DNA of 64,000 nt from Mycobacterium sp. IS-1496. GTDB lineage: Bacteria > Actinomycetota > Actinomycetes > Mycobacteriales > Mycobacteriaceae. The notes beneath the pieces were generated by a model that was given only the letters and a program-made list of their open reading frames with translations, ran no database searches and was not told the origin of the DNA. A program made the translations under genes and the position numbers. Within the stretch, counting starts at the first letter, position 1, and the number at the start of each line of letters is the position of its first letter. The stretch lies in assembly GCF_001499995.1 (NCBI RefSeq), contig NZ_LQIU01000076.1:62001-126000 (forward strand). The letters run 5' to 3'. Positions 19,101-29,828 of this stretch are shown piece by piece.

Positions 19101-22100
19101 GCGCACTCCGAGCGGGAGCATCAGCGTTCCGGTGACGTCCGCCTGCAGGGCGGAATGCGCACCGACCGCCTGGAAGCAGGCGTCGAGCAGCGCGGGGTGG
19201 ATGCCGTAGGCGCCCTGCTGGGAGCGGATCGAGCCGGGCAGCGCCACCTCGGCGAGGACGGTGTTGCCGCCGTCGTCGCGGGTGTGGGCCGCGACCAGCC
19301 CGGAGAACGCCTGCCCGTAGGAGATACCGCGCTCGGCGAACCAGGCGTGCAGGTCGGCGCCTTCGCGCCGCTCGGGATGGGCGGTGAGCAGGTCGTCGAC
19401 GTCGTGGGCGGGGGGCGTCGCGGCGGTGTCGTCGCCGTGGAGCACGGCGGTGGCCCTGCGCACCTCGGCGCCCTCGTCGTAGGTCTCGACCACGAAGTCG
19501 GCCACACCGGGCCGTTTCACGGTGGCGACCGACGAGACCGGCGTCTGGTCCTCGAGAAGCAGCATCGCCTCGAACGTGATGTCGCGGACCTCGGCGGAGT
19601 CGCCGAAGACGGTGCGCGAGGCGGCGAGTGCCATCTCGCAGTACGCCGCTCCGGGCAGCGCCGCGACGTTGTGCACCTGGTGGTCGCCCAGCCACGGCTG
19701 GGTCGCGGTGCCCACGTCGACCTGCCACACATGGCGCTCGGGCTCCTCCGGGAGACGCACGTGGGCGCCGAGCAGTGGGTGCACCGCCACCGTGGAGCCG
19801 CCCTGCGCCTGCTCCTGGCCGTCGCGGGTCAGCAGCAGGTGGACGTGGGTCCAGGTGGGCAGCGGTGCGTCGACCAGACGGCCGTCGGGGTAGATGATCG
19901 AGAAGTCCACTGCCCCACCGGCGTTGTGGACGTCGGCGACGAAGCCCAGCAGACCGTCGGGGGAATCCTGCTCACGGCGCATCGCGGCCAGCGCCGCCAG
20001 GCTCATGTCGAGGCTGCGGCCGGTCTGATCGACGGCGTGGGTCAGCAGCGGGTGCGGGGCGAGCTCGCCGAACACCCGGAACCCGTCTTCGAGCGCCGCC
20101 TGCACGGCCGCGGAGAAACGCACGGCGTGCCGCAGGTTGTCCACCCAGTAGTAGGCGTCGAACTCGGCCGGATCGCGCGGATCGTAAAGCGTGGCCGAGT
20201 AATACGGAATCTCGGGCTCCATCGGCTCGATGTCCTCGAGCACCTCGGTGAGCTCGTCGAGGATCGGGTCGACCTGCGGCGAATGCGACGCCACGTCGAC
20301 GGCGACCTCGCGGGCCATGACACCGCGCGCGTCCCACTCGGCGACGAGTTCGCGGATCGCCTCTTTGGCGCCACCGACGACGGTGGACTGCGGAGAGGCG
20401 ACGACGGAGAGCACCACATCGCTGATACCGCGGGCGGCCAGCTCCGAAAGCACCTGCTGCGCAGGCAGTTCCACCGATGCCATCGCACCGGAACCGGCGA
20501 TGCGCGCCATCAGCTTCGACCGGCGGCAGATCACCTTGGCACCGTCCTCGAGGGACAGGCCGCCGGCGACGACAGCCGCGGCCGACTCCCCCATCGAGTG
20601 GCCGATCACCGCGCCGGGGGTCACCCCGTAGGACTTCATGGTGGCCGCGAGCGCGACCTGCACGGCGAACACCGTGGGCTGTACGCGGTCGATTCCGGTG
20701 ACCTTCTCCGGCGCGGACATCGCCTCGGTGACCGAGAACCCGGACTCACGGGCGATCAGCGGCTCCAGTTCGGCCACGGCGGCGGCGAACACCGGCTCGG
20801 TGGCCAGCAGACCCTTGCCCATCCCGGCCCACTGCGAGCCCTGACCGGAGAACACCCAGACCGGACCGCGCTCGCCCTTGGCGACGGCGGGCTCGTACGG
20901 CGTCTCCCCGTCGGCGATCTCGCGGAGCGCCTTGATGAGCTCTTCGCGGGTGCCGGCGCTGACGCTGGTGCGCACCGGGCGGTGCCCACGGCGGCGCGCC
21001 AGCGTGTAGGCGAGGTCGCGCAGGTCCCCGTCGGACTGGGCGTCGACCCAGTCGGCGAGGCGTGCGGCGGTGCGCCGCAGTTCTTCGGCGGAGGTGGCCG
21101 ACAGCGGGAAGAGCATCGCCTTGTCGCCTGCCTCGATGACCGGCGCCGGCGCCTTCGGGGCCTGCTCGAGGACGGTGTGCACGTTGGTGCCGGAGAGTCC
21201 GTAGGAGGAGACCGCTGCGCGCCGCGGCTGCTGGTCACCGAGCGGCCAGGGGGTGATCTCCTGCGGGACGAACAGGTTGGTGCTGATGCGCGCCATCTCG
21301 TCCGGCATACGGGTGTAGTGCAGGTTCTGCGGGACGGTGGCGTGCTGCAGGGCCAGGATCGCCTTCATCATGCCGACGGCTCCGGAGGCGGACTGGCCGT
21401 GGCCGAAGTTGGTCTTCACCGCGCCGAGCGCGCACGGCGCGTCGGTGCCGTACACCTGCGCGAGGCTCGCGTACTCGATCGGGTCGCCGACCGGGGTTCC
21501 GGTGCCGTGCGCCTCGACCAAGCCGACCGTCGTCGGATCCATGCCGGCAGCGGCCAGTGCCGACCGGTAGACCGAGACCTGGGCGTCCCGGGACGGCGTG
21601 GCGATGTTGACGGTGTGGCCGTCCTGGTTGGCGGCCGAGCCCTTCACCACGGCCAGGATGCGGTCCCCGTCGCGCTGGGCGTCCGCGAGCCGCTTGAACA
21701 TGAGGATCACCGAGGCCTCACCGGAGACGAACCCGTCGGCGTCGACGTCGAAGGCGTGGCAGTGGCCGGTGGGCGAGAGCATGCCCTGGGCGGAGCCGGA
21801 GGACATCTTGCGCGGCTCGAGCATGACCGAGACGCCGCCCGCGAGCGCCATGTCGCTCTCGCCGTCGTGGAGGCTGCGGCAGGCCATGTGGACCGCCAGG
21901 AGGCTCGACGAGCAGGCGGAGTCGACGGTGTACGCCGGTCCGTGCAGGCCCATGGCGTAGGAGATGCGTCCGGAGGCGAGGCTGTAGTTGTTGCCGGTGA
22001 AGCCGTAGGGCCCCTCGATGGCGTTGGCGTCGGCGGCCACGAGCTGGTAGTCACCATGCGTCATACCGATGAAGACGCCGGTCAGCGATTCGTGCAGGGC

Positions 22101-22445
22101 GGCGGGATCGATGCCGGCGTGCTCGACGGCTTCCCAGGCGGTCTCGAGCAGCAGCCGGTGCTGCGGGTCGATGGCCGTCGCCTCGCGCTCGCTGATGCCG
22201 AAGAACTCGGCGTCGAAGCCGGCCACATCGTCGAGGAAGGCGCCCCACTTCGACACCGATCGGCCCGGAACGCCGGGCTCGGGGTCGTAATACTCTTCGG
22301 CGTCCCATCGGTCCAGCGGCACCTCGGTGACGAAGTCGTCTCCGCGCAGCAGCGCCTCCCACAGCCGCTCGGGAGAGTCGATTCCCCCGGGCAGCCGGCA
22401 GGCCATTCCGATGACGGCGATGGGAGTGACCGGTGCATCGACCAC
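16173..22445 (-). CDS. pks5: Mas/Pks5-type polyketide synthase
   Basis: A 2090-residue type I synthase, the usual length for Mas-like enzymes. Domain order: KS (VDSACSS with Cys178, HGTGT His313, NFGHG His348), AT (GHSMGE, Ser617, with VASHS at 718-722, a methylmalonyl-type signature), DH (around His922), ER (SATGGVGQAA), KR (VVTGGMGGLGLF) and a C-terminal ACP (YGLDSLGTLE). All reductive domains look intact, so it should make fully reduced methyl-branched chains from methylmalonyl-CoA. The GTG at 22445 gives a start close to known Pks5 proteins and has GAGG upstream; the open frame beyond it has no homologous look. Pks5 in M. smegmatis makes LOS acyl chains. Confidence 0.9.
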   Translation of the reverse strand: MVDAPVTPIAVIGMACRLPGGIDSPERLWEALLRGDDFVTEVPLDRWDAEEYYDPEPGVPGRSVSKWGAFLDDVAGFDAEFFGISEREATAIDPQHRLLLETAWEAVEHAGIDPAALHESLTGVFIGMTHGDYQLVAADANAIEGPYGFTGNNYSLASGRISYAMGLHGPAYTVDSACSSSLLAVHMACRSLHDGESDMALAGGVSVMLEPRKMSSGSAQGMLSPTGHCHAFDVDADGFVSGEASVILMFKRLADAQRDGDRILAVVKGSAANQDGHTVNIATPSRDAQVSVYRSALAAAGMDPTTVGLVEAHGTGTPVGDPIEYASLAQVYGTDAPCALGAVKTNFGHGQSASGAVGMMKAILALQHATVPQNLHYTRMPDEMARISTNLFVPQEITPWPLGDQQPRRAAVSSYGLSGTNVHTVLEQAPKAPAPVIEAGDKAMLFPLSATSAEELRRTAARLADWVDAQSDGDLRDLAYTLARRRGHRPVRTSVSAGTREELIKALREIADGETPYEPAVAKGERGPVWVFSGQGSQWAGMGKGLLATEPVFAAAVAELEPLIARESGFSVTEAMSAPEKVTGIDRVQPTVFAVQVALAATMKSYGVTPGAVIGHSMGESAAAVVAGGLSLEDGAKVICRRSKLMARIAGSGAMASVELPAQQVLSELAARGISDVVLSVVASPQSTVVGGAKEAIRELVAEWDARGVMAREVAVDVASHSPQVDPILDELTEVLEDIEPMEPEIPYYSATLYDPRDPAEFDAYYWVDNLRHAVRFSAAVQAALEDGFRVFGELAPHPLLTHAVDQTGRSLDMSLAALAAMRREQDSPDGLLGFVADVHNAGGAVDFSIIYPDGRLVDAPLPTWTHVHLLLTRDGQEQAQGGSTVAVHPLLGAHVRLPEEPERHVWQVDVGTATQPWLGDHQVHNVAALPGAAYCEMALAASRTVFGDSAEVRDITFEAMLLLEDQTPVSSVATVKRPGVADFVVETYDEGAEVRRATAVLHGDDTAATPPAHDVDDLLTAHPERREGADLHAWFAERGISYGQAFSGLVAAHTRDDGGNTVLAEVALPGSIRSQQGAYGIHPALLDACFQAVGAHSALQADVTGTLMLPLGVRRLSAHASMRNAHYCYVTVTNVSAAAVEADIEVLDEEGAVLLTVEGLRLGSGATAGGQRERLLNERLLTIDWRTQDRPEADLVDAGRWLLIATSADAQPQAARLSDALGGADATVTTTVWPADADQAAVAAQVRDRLTADHHSGVVVVTAPAASGDDAPAEGAEHVRHLVRIARELPEIPGEPPRLFVLTHNAQTVLADDVANLGQAGLRGLLRVLAMEHPALRPTQVDLDDATDAAAVAAQLLSGSEEDETAWRGGEFHVARLALSPLRPEERRTTVVNHETDGVRLQIRTPGDLESLELAAFDRVPPGPGEIEVSVTASNLNFADVLVAYGRYPSFEGRLPKLGADFAGVVTGVGPGVTEHQVGDRVAGISANGAWATFVTCDANLAVKLPAGVPEDRAAAVPSAHATAWYGLHDLARIGARDKVLIHSATGGVGQAAVAIAKAAGAEIYATAGSPERRKMLRDMGIEHIYDSRSTAFADEIREDTAGYGVDIVLNSLPGAAQRAGLELLSFGGRFVEIGKRDIYGDSKMGLFPFRRNLAFYAVDLALLTLTNPDILRRLLETVYQQIADGVLPLPETTHYPLADGATAIRVMGAAGHTGKLVLDVPHTGQSTAVVPPENAEAFRGDGAYVVTGGMGGLGLFLAEKMAAAGCGRIVLNGRSAPGAEAAAVIDRIRAGGTEVEVTLGDIADPATAGRVTAAANATGLPVRGVLHAAAVVEDATLPNITDELIDRDWAPKVYGAWNLHTALQDSGQGDRLDWFCSFSSAAAMVGSPGQGAYAAANSWLDAFTHWRRAQGLPASAIAWGAWAEIGKGQGMAEDTAMAILPDDGADAFDALLRHNRGYSGYAPVAGAPWLTAFAQTSKFAEAFASIGQGNAGTSAFLTELYELPQEEWPGRLRKLVADQIGLILRRSVDSDRPLSEYGLDSLGTLEVRTRIENETGIRIGSTDITTVRALAQRLADTLAGDAATSSSS

Positions 22446-23133
22446 GTGTGCAAACCTCTTCTGAAAACGGGATACGGAAGTTTCGGGACGGATGAAAATC
22501 GATGGTTTCGGAAATCCAGCACTTTTCGGCGTGCTCCGTCCGCTCCCCTCTGTATCTCTACGGCCCTTCGGTGGCGCCGAGTCGGAGCGTAACCGCTCGC
22601 GCCGACTCCGGTGCAAGTACCGAGCAAATCCCCCTCGGCTGTTGCTAGATCAATGTCCGCGGCCAAAACGTTACACGAGCAAGGACAAGATCGCAGTTTC
22701 CTCAGGTTGCAGCGCTTTGACCTGCAGTTACTTCGTTTTTTGACTCTAATGTCAATCTTGGCAGGCTCTTGGGTTCCTCTCAGGTTTTTCGCTACGCAAG
22801 AACTCAGCAAACTCCAAGCGACCCTCTGCTGTCGTTGCTGCGATTGAACCCGCGGGGCTAGTTCGCACGGGGTGAGCGGCGCCGGCCGGCCGTGCGTGAT
22901 CTTGTTTCAGCAGCGCACAGCGTTTTTGCGTGCTCAACATCACTGCGGCCAGACAGATGGGCCGGGGAGGCTTCCGGTGTGCTGAATATGTGCAAAAGAC
23001 AGGACTTTCCTGATCGGGCAACCCGCAGGCGAATAACGATGTTCTCGCGATTCCGGTCACCAGCAAAGGCTTCGAAGGCAGGACAGGGCAGCACGCCGGG
23101 CAAACGGACACAGGCTCGGCAAAAGCGAATTGA

Positions 23134-23172
23134 GTTGTTGGACAACCATTTCCAGGGACAACAAACGTTGTC
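23134..23172. promoter_or_regulatory. Paired GTTGT/ACAAC inverted repeats
   Basis: Two dyads share one half-site. The first is GTTGT-N3-ACAAC at 23134-23146; the second is GACAAC-N4-GTTGTC at 23157-23172. Their centres are about 24 bases apart, roughly two helical turns, which suits cooperative binding of a dimeric regulator. They lie about 690 bases upstream of pks5 and about 65 bases beyond the lipL stop. No regulator is encoded nearby, so function is speculative. Confidence 0.3.
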
Positions 23173-23201
23173 AGTGAACCTGGTGAAATACCCCACAAAT
23201 C

Positions 23202-23216
23202 GGCCCCGGAGGGGCC
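23202..23216 (-). terminator. Possible lipL terminator hairpin
   Basis: GGCCCC-gga-GGGGCC forms a perfect six-base-pair stem 20 bases beyond the lipL stop codon. On the minus strand it is followed by ATTTGTGG, only a weak U-rich run, as is common for mycobacterial terminators. Confidence 0.35.
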
Positions 23217-23236
23217 CTGGGAGGGGGCCGGCGACG

Positions 23237-24502
23237 CTACCCGGCAACCGGCTTGGGCACCGCGAACGGTGCGCCCAGAGCCGGGATGGCCTGGTATCCA
23301 CGCCGGCGTGCGCGGGCCACGTCGCGCCGGATGAGCACATTGAGCCCCGCGAAGGAACCCATGTCGAGCAGCATCGGGGTCAGCAGCCGGTTGTGCACGA
23401 AGCCGATCGCCAGGCCGCTGGACGGGTCGGCCCAGCCGACGGACCCGCCGAGTCCGACGTGGCCGAACCCGCGCATGAGCCCGAACGGCAGGCTGTGATA
23501 CCCGAGGTGGAACGCCAGCGGGATGCCGAGGTTGCGGTCGGGGCGCAGGTTCGGCCTCCCGGTCAGCCCGGCGGCGATCTGCGGAGACAGGAACTGCTCC
23601 CCGCCGATGACGCCGCCGTTGGCGATCGCCCCGTACATCCGGGCCAGACCGCGGGCGGTCGCGACGCCGTTCGCGGAGGGGATCTCGGCATCCAGGAACG
23701 GGATGTCCCCCTGCACGACGGCCTTCATCCCCGGGAAGTACATGGAGCCGAACATCCCGGAGAACTGCAACGCGGCGACCTTCGGCGCGACCAGGTTGAA
23801 CACCGGATTGGCCATCGTGCCCTGCGGGGCCAGGATCTGTGCGGCCCGCGTTGCGGCGTGCGCCGGCGGACGACCCAGGTGCAGACCGTCGGTGTTGAGC
23901 GGCCCGGCCAGTTCGGTGCGGATCAGATCACCCATCCCCTGCCCGGTGACCGCGCGCGCCAGCCCGGAGATCAACCAGCCGTAGGTCAGCGCGTGGTAGG
24001 CCGGACGGCCGTGCAGCATCCGGTTGACCGGAGCCGCCGCCAGCCGCTCCTCCATCGCCAGATGGTCGAGAAGATCCTTCCTGCGGACCCCGTTGAGTTG
24101 CGACAGTCCGGCGCGGTGCCGCATGACGTCGCGAACGGTGATGGCCTCCTTGCCGTTGGCGCCGAACTCGGGCCAGTACCGCGCGACGGGCGCGTCGTAC
24201 TCCAGAAGACCCCGGTCGACCAGCCGGTGGATCACCGTCGAGGCCATCCCCTTGGTCGCGGAGAAGACCATCGCGCCGGTGTCGGCGGTCCAGTACTGCC
24301 TGCCGCGGCGGTCGGAGTAGCCGGTCCACACGTCGACAACCGGCTCTCCGTGCAGGTAGATGCAGAGGGCCCCGCCCCCGAACCGGCGGCCGGGGAACAG
24401 CTGCGAGAAGCCCTGCAGTGTGCACGCGAAGTTCGTATCCGCGGCACCCTGCACACCGTGCGGGAGCGCCGCGCCGCGTTCCCGCGTTGAGAGGTTGGTC
24501 AC
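23237..24502 (-). CDS. lipL: Serine beta-lactamase-fold esterase, LipL-like
   Basis: A 421-residue protein of the class C beta-lactamase/esterase family. The nucleophile motif is S-x-x-K in FSATKGM (around residue 81), a Tyr follows in the AYHALTYGW block, and HVGLGG near residue 350 corresponds to the third active-site strand motif. It probably hydrolyses lipid or acetyl esters. The order lipL - meaB - mutB - mutA matches Rv1497, Rv1496, Rv1493 and Rv1492 of M. tuberculosis. The GTG at 24502 is the first start in the frame and follows a short AT-rich spacer of about 77 bases that probably carries its promoter. No signal peptide is obvious. Confidence 0.83.
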   Translation of the reverse strand: MTNLSTRERGAALPHGVQGAADTNFACTLQGFSQLFPGRRFGGGALCIYLHGEPVVDVWTGYSDRRGRQYWTADTGAMVFSATKGMASTVIHRLVDRGLLEYDAPVARYWPEFGANGKEAITVRDVMRHRAGLSQLNGVRRKDLLDHLAMEERLAAAPVNRMLHGRPAYHALTYGWLISGLARAVTGQGMGDLIRTELAGPLNTDGLHLGRPPAHAATRAAQILAPQGTMANPVFNLVAPKVAALQFSGMFGSMYFPGMKAVVQGDIPFLDAEIPSANGVATARGLARMYGAIANGGVIGGEQFLSPQIAAGLTGRPNLRPDRNLGIPLAFHLGYHSLPFGLMRGFGHVGLGGSVGWADPSSGLAIGFVHNRLLTPMLLDMGSFAGLNVLIRRDVARARRRGYQAIPALGAPFAVPKPVAG

Positions 24503-24579
24503 AGTTATGAATTTAACCCTGCTAGGAGCTAATTAAACAGAGCGTTATTGAAGCGTTAAATACCAGGTCAGGTACCGAA

Positions 24580-25554
24580 TCAGTGGGCGGCGTCGAGGAT
24601 CTGCCGCGCCGCCAGCGCCGGAGTCAGTTCACCGTCGCGAACCTGCCGCTCCACCTCGGCGCGGATGCGGCGCACCTCGGGATGGGTCAGCACCCGGTCG
24701 AGCACCGCGTCGCGCACCATCGACCACGTCCACTCGACCTGTTGCGCGCGGCGGCGGCTCTCGAACTGCCCGGCCTCGCGCAGCACGTCACGGTGTTCGA
24801 GCACCTTGTCCCACAACTCGCGGACCCCGTCGTCGTGCAGTGCGCTCATGGTCAGCACCGGCGGGCGCCACAGCGTCTCGCGCGGGTAGATCAACCGCAG
24901 CGCGGCGGTCAGTTCACGCGCCGCGGACTTCGCCTCGACGGCGTGCTCGCCATCCGCCTTGTTCACCACCACGATGTCCGCCAGTTCGAGCACCCCCTTC
25001 TTGATGCCCTGCAGCTGATCGCCGGTACGGGCGAGGGTGAGGAACACGAAGGTGTCGACCATGTTGGACACGGTGATCTCGGACTGCCCCACGCCGACGG
25101 TCTCGACGAGGATCACGTCGTAACCGGCCGCCTCGAGCAGCACGATCGTCTCGCGGGTCGCCTTCGCGACCCCGCCGAGCGTGCCCGAGGTGGGCGACGG
25201 GCGGATGTAGGCGTCGGGGTGCACGGCGAGTCTGGCCATCCGGGTCTTGTCCCCGAGGATCGAGCCGCCCGTGCGGGTCGACGACGGGTCGACCGCCAGC
25301 ACCGCCACCCGGTGCCCCTGCCCGATGAGGTGCATGCCGAGCGCCTCGATCGTGGTGGACTTCCCGACCCCCGGCACACCGGTGATGCCGACGTGCATGG
25401 CGGAGCCGGCCTGCGGCATCAGCTCCAGCAGCAGCTGCTGGGCCCGGTCCCGGTGGTCGGCCCGCGTCGACTCGACCAGGGTGATCGCCCGCGCGAGCGC
25501 CGAGCGGTCACCGCCGCGCAGCGCCGCGGCGAGTTCGCCGACCGATTGCTTCAT
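24580..25554 (-). CDS. meaB: Methylmalonyl-CoA mutase-associated GTPase MeaB
   Basis: A 324-residue G3E-family P-loop GTPase. Walker A is GVPGVGKST near residue 59, the switch/base region includes VETVGVGQSE, and NKAD is the guanine-specificity motif. It gates cobalamin loading and protects methylmalonyl-CoA mutase from inactivation. Its ATG lies directly next to the mutB stop codon, so it is the third gene of a mutA-mutB-meaB operon. In M. tuberculosis the mazE4/mazF4 toxin-antitoxin pair sits between mutB and meaB; here there is no room for it. Confidence 0.92.
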   Translation of the reverse strand: MKQSVGELAAALRGGDRSALARAITLVESTRADHRDRAQQLLLELMPQAGSAMHVGITGVPGVGKSTTIEALGMHLIGQGHRVAVLAVDPSSTRTGGSILGDKTRMARLAVHPDAYIRPSPTSGTLGGVAKATRETIVLLEAAGYDVILVETVGVGQSEITVSNMVDTFVFLTLARTGDQLQGIKKGVLELADIVVVNKADGEHAVEAKSAARELTAALRLIYPRETLWRPPVLTMSALHDDGVRELWDKVLEHRDVLREAGQFESRRRAQQVEWTWSMVRDAVLDRVLTHPEVRRIRAEVERQVRDGELTPALAARQILDAAH

Positions 25555-27843
<2,289 letters not shown>

Positions 27844-27844
27844 G

Positions 27845-29692
27845 TCAGGCCCCCAATCGGGTGAGGAGGTTCGACAGCGCCGCGACCGCGTCGATCTTGG
27901 CGGTGAGGTAGTCGTCGGGCTTGTGATCCGCATCGGCGACGGACTTCTCGGGGCCGGCGAGGTAGACGCGGGTGACGCCGGCCTCGCGGGCGGCCGCAAC
28001 CACCGCGGCGGCGTCAGTGCCGTAACGGGTGTCGGTGCCGCAGATGACCGCGACCGACGGGTCACCGGCGGCCGACACCGCCTGCGCGACGTCGGCGGCG
28101 CCCACGGGGCCCGGGTTGACGGCCTCGATCCCGCCCGAGGCGAGCAGGTTGGTGGCGAACGTCGCGCGGATGTTGTGTTCCGCGAGCGGTCCGAGCGGCA
28201 GCAGCAGCACCTTCGGGCGGGCCCCCGTGCTCTCGAGCACCGCGTCGGAGCGGTCGCGCAACGCTTCGAACCCGGCGGCGTAGCGGGCGACGGCGGTGAA
28301 CGCGTCACCCGGCGGCAGCGCGGGTTCGTCGATGTTCGGGTACTCGTTCACGCCGGTCAGCGCGGTGCGCCGGTGGGCGATGTCGTCGGCGCGCCGGGCG
28401 GCGACATCGGCGATCTGCTCGGCCGCGTGGTCGTGTGCGGCGACGAAGCCACCGCGGGCCTCGACGTCCTGGAAGTGCTTCCACGCCTGCTCGGCCAACT
28501 GAGCGGTCAGATCCTCGACGAACCAGGACCCGCCCGCGGGGTCGAGCACCCGGCCGATGTGGGACTCCTCGAGCAGCAGCAGCTGGGTGTTGCGGGCGAT
28601 GCGGCGCGCGAAAGTGTCCGAGGTGCCGGGGAATCCGCCCGGGATCGCCGCGTCGAACGGGTGCACCAGCACGGTGTCCGCTCCGCCGACACCCGCGGAG
28701 AACGCCGCCAGCGTGGTGCGCAGCATGTTCACCCACGGATCGCGCTGGGCCATCATCGGCAGCGACGACACCGCGTGGACGGTGGCCGCGCCCGCGTCCG
28801 CGGCACCGACGACCTCGCAGACGCGCGCCCACAGCAGCCGGGCCGCCCGCAGCTTGGCGATCGTCATGAACTGGTCGTCGTCGGCGGCGAAGCGGAAGCT
28901 GATCTGGCGCACCGCGTCGGCGATGGGCAGGCCGCCCTGTTCGAGCAGGCGCAGATACGACACCCCGGCCGCGACGGCGCCCGCCAGTTCCCAGGCGGCG
29001 CTCGCCCCGCGGTTGTGCAGCGCGGGCCCGTCGACGGTGATGGCCCGCACGTGGCCGCTGTAGCCGGTGACCTTCGCCGCCGTCGACACGACCTCCGCGA
29101 CGTCGGGTGCCGGCCGGTCGCTGAACGGTGTGGTGAGCGGGTCGGCACCCAGATCCACCGAAAGACGTTCGCGCTGTTCGGCATCGAGACCGGGGAGCAG
29201 CGCCAGCAGGGCTTCGGCGGCGGCGGTGTAGTCGGCGCCCGCCTCGAGCTGAACCGGCACCAGGTCGAGGAACACCGAGTCGAGCAGCCGTCCGAGCCCG
29301 GCCGGCGCGACGCCGTCGGCGCCGACGCGCAACACCAGCGCGCTGACACCTTCGGTCAGGCCCACCAGTATCGCGCCGTTGGTCTCGTCTGCGGTGCCCG
29401 GTGCGGCCGGGAAGGTCTCGGCGACCTTCCATCCGGACTTGACGTCACGCAGGGCGTCGCCGCCGCGCACGTACGGCCACTGGCCGGGCAGCGACGGCTC
29501 GGGCAGCTCGTCGAGGCTGGTGTAGAGGGGGCGGATCGCGAACCCCTCGTAGGTCGGCGAATCGAGCAGCCGGTCGGGTTCGGCGGGCAGGTCGGCGGGG
29601 TCCTTGCGGGTGCTCTTGGCCAGCACCCCGGCTACCGCGGAGCGCCACTGCTCCAGACCGGACTCGACACCACTGGCCCCCTGCACAGACAC
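27845..29692 (-). CDS. mutA: Methylmalonyl-CoA mutase small (beta) subunit
   Basis: A 615-residue non-catalytic partner of MutB. It aligns with MutB through the barrel (for example IARNTQLLLLEE) but its C-terminal domain has LLPLGPLAEHNIRATF where MutB has the cobalamin-binding DGHDRG, so it should not bind B12, as expected for this subunit. The GTG at 29692 was chosen because AGGAG sits six bases upstream and the protein length then matches the M. tuberculosis protein as I recall it; an ATG at 29698 and another at 29737 are also in frame. It is the first gene of the mutAB-meaB operon. Confidence 0.93.
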   Translation of the reverse strand: MSVQGASGVESGLEQWRSAVAGVLAKSTRKDPADLPAEPDRLLDSPTYEGFAIRPLYTSLDELPEPSLPGQWPYVRGGDALRDVKSGWKVAETFPAAPGTADETNGAILVGLTEGVSALVLRVGADGVAPAGLGRLLDSVFLDLVPVQLEAGADYTAAAEALLALLPGLDAEQRERLSVDLGADPLTTPFSDRPAPDVAEVVSTAAKVTGYSGHVRAITVDGPALHNRGASAAWELAGAVAAGVSYLRLLEQGGLPIADAVRQISFRFAADDDQFMTIAKLRAARLLWARVCEVVGAADAGAATVHAVSSLPMMAQRDPWVNMLRTTLAAFSAGVGGADTVLVHPFDAAIPGGFPGTSDTFARRIARNTQLLLLEESHIGRVLDPAGGSWFVEDLTAQLAEQAWKHFQDVEARGGFVAAHDHAAEQIADVAARRADDIAHRRTALTGVNEYPNIDEPALPPGDAFTAVARYAAGFEALRDRSDAVLESTGARPKVLLLPLGPLAEHNIRATFATNLLASGGIEAVNPGPVGAADVAQAVSAAGDPSVAVICGTDTRYGTDAAAVVAAAREAGVTRVYLAGPEKSVADADHKPDDYLTAKIDAVAALSNLLTRLGA

Positions 29693-29814
29693 CGGCATCT
29701 CCTGTTGTCGCAGCGTGTGACTGACGTATCCGCCCATCAGGCTAAATGATGGTGGTCACGGCGTTGCCTGCCGGTCGGCCGACGTGCCGGGCGCCGCCGG
29801 ACGGCTTCGGGCCG

Positions 29815-29820
29815 TAGGCT
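29815..29820 (+). promoter_or_regulatory. Candidate -10 element (TAGGCT) for a near-leaderless transcript
   Basis: TAGGCT fits the mycobacterial TANNNT -10 consensus and lies eight bases before an in-frame GTG at 29829. No ribosome site precedes the gene. The same hexamer at the same place precedes two other genes in the window (42607 and 58964). Confidence 0.45.
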
Positions 29821-29828
29821 TGGTGAAC

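Larger units (their letters stand above)
22446..23236. other. 791-base AT-richer non-coding region upstream of pks5
   Basis: I see no convincing gene on either strand between the pks5 start and the lipL stop; open frames here lack ribosome sites, family resemblance and normal codon use. Composition is clearly lower in GC than the neighbours (28 of 60 bases G or C at 22681-22740). It must hold the promoter of the pks5 operon and may bind a nucleoid silencer of the Lsr2 type. Two dyads built on GACAAC/GTTGTC half-sites and a GC-rich hairpin lie at its lipL end and are listed separately. Confidence 0.5.

Noticed and set aside
14645..22445. Trehalose polyphleate locus (PKS-PapA3-MmpL10)
   Set aside because: The synthase is a 2090-residue Mas-type enzyme, not the larger phleate synthase, and the presence of pyruvyl transferase and several glycosyltransferases fits an LOS-type locus better.
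16026..22592. Very long open frame antisense to pks5 (over 2100 codons)
   Set aside because: It is the high-GC mirror of the Pks5 frame: Arg/Gly/Val/His-rich, no domains, no ribosome site. The minus-strand frame has all PKS domains.
22892..24490. 532-codon plus-strand frame antisense to lipL
   Set aside because: Runs across the non-coding region and the LipL gene with no motif; LipL has a full active-site set on the other strand.
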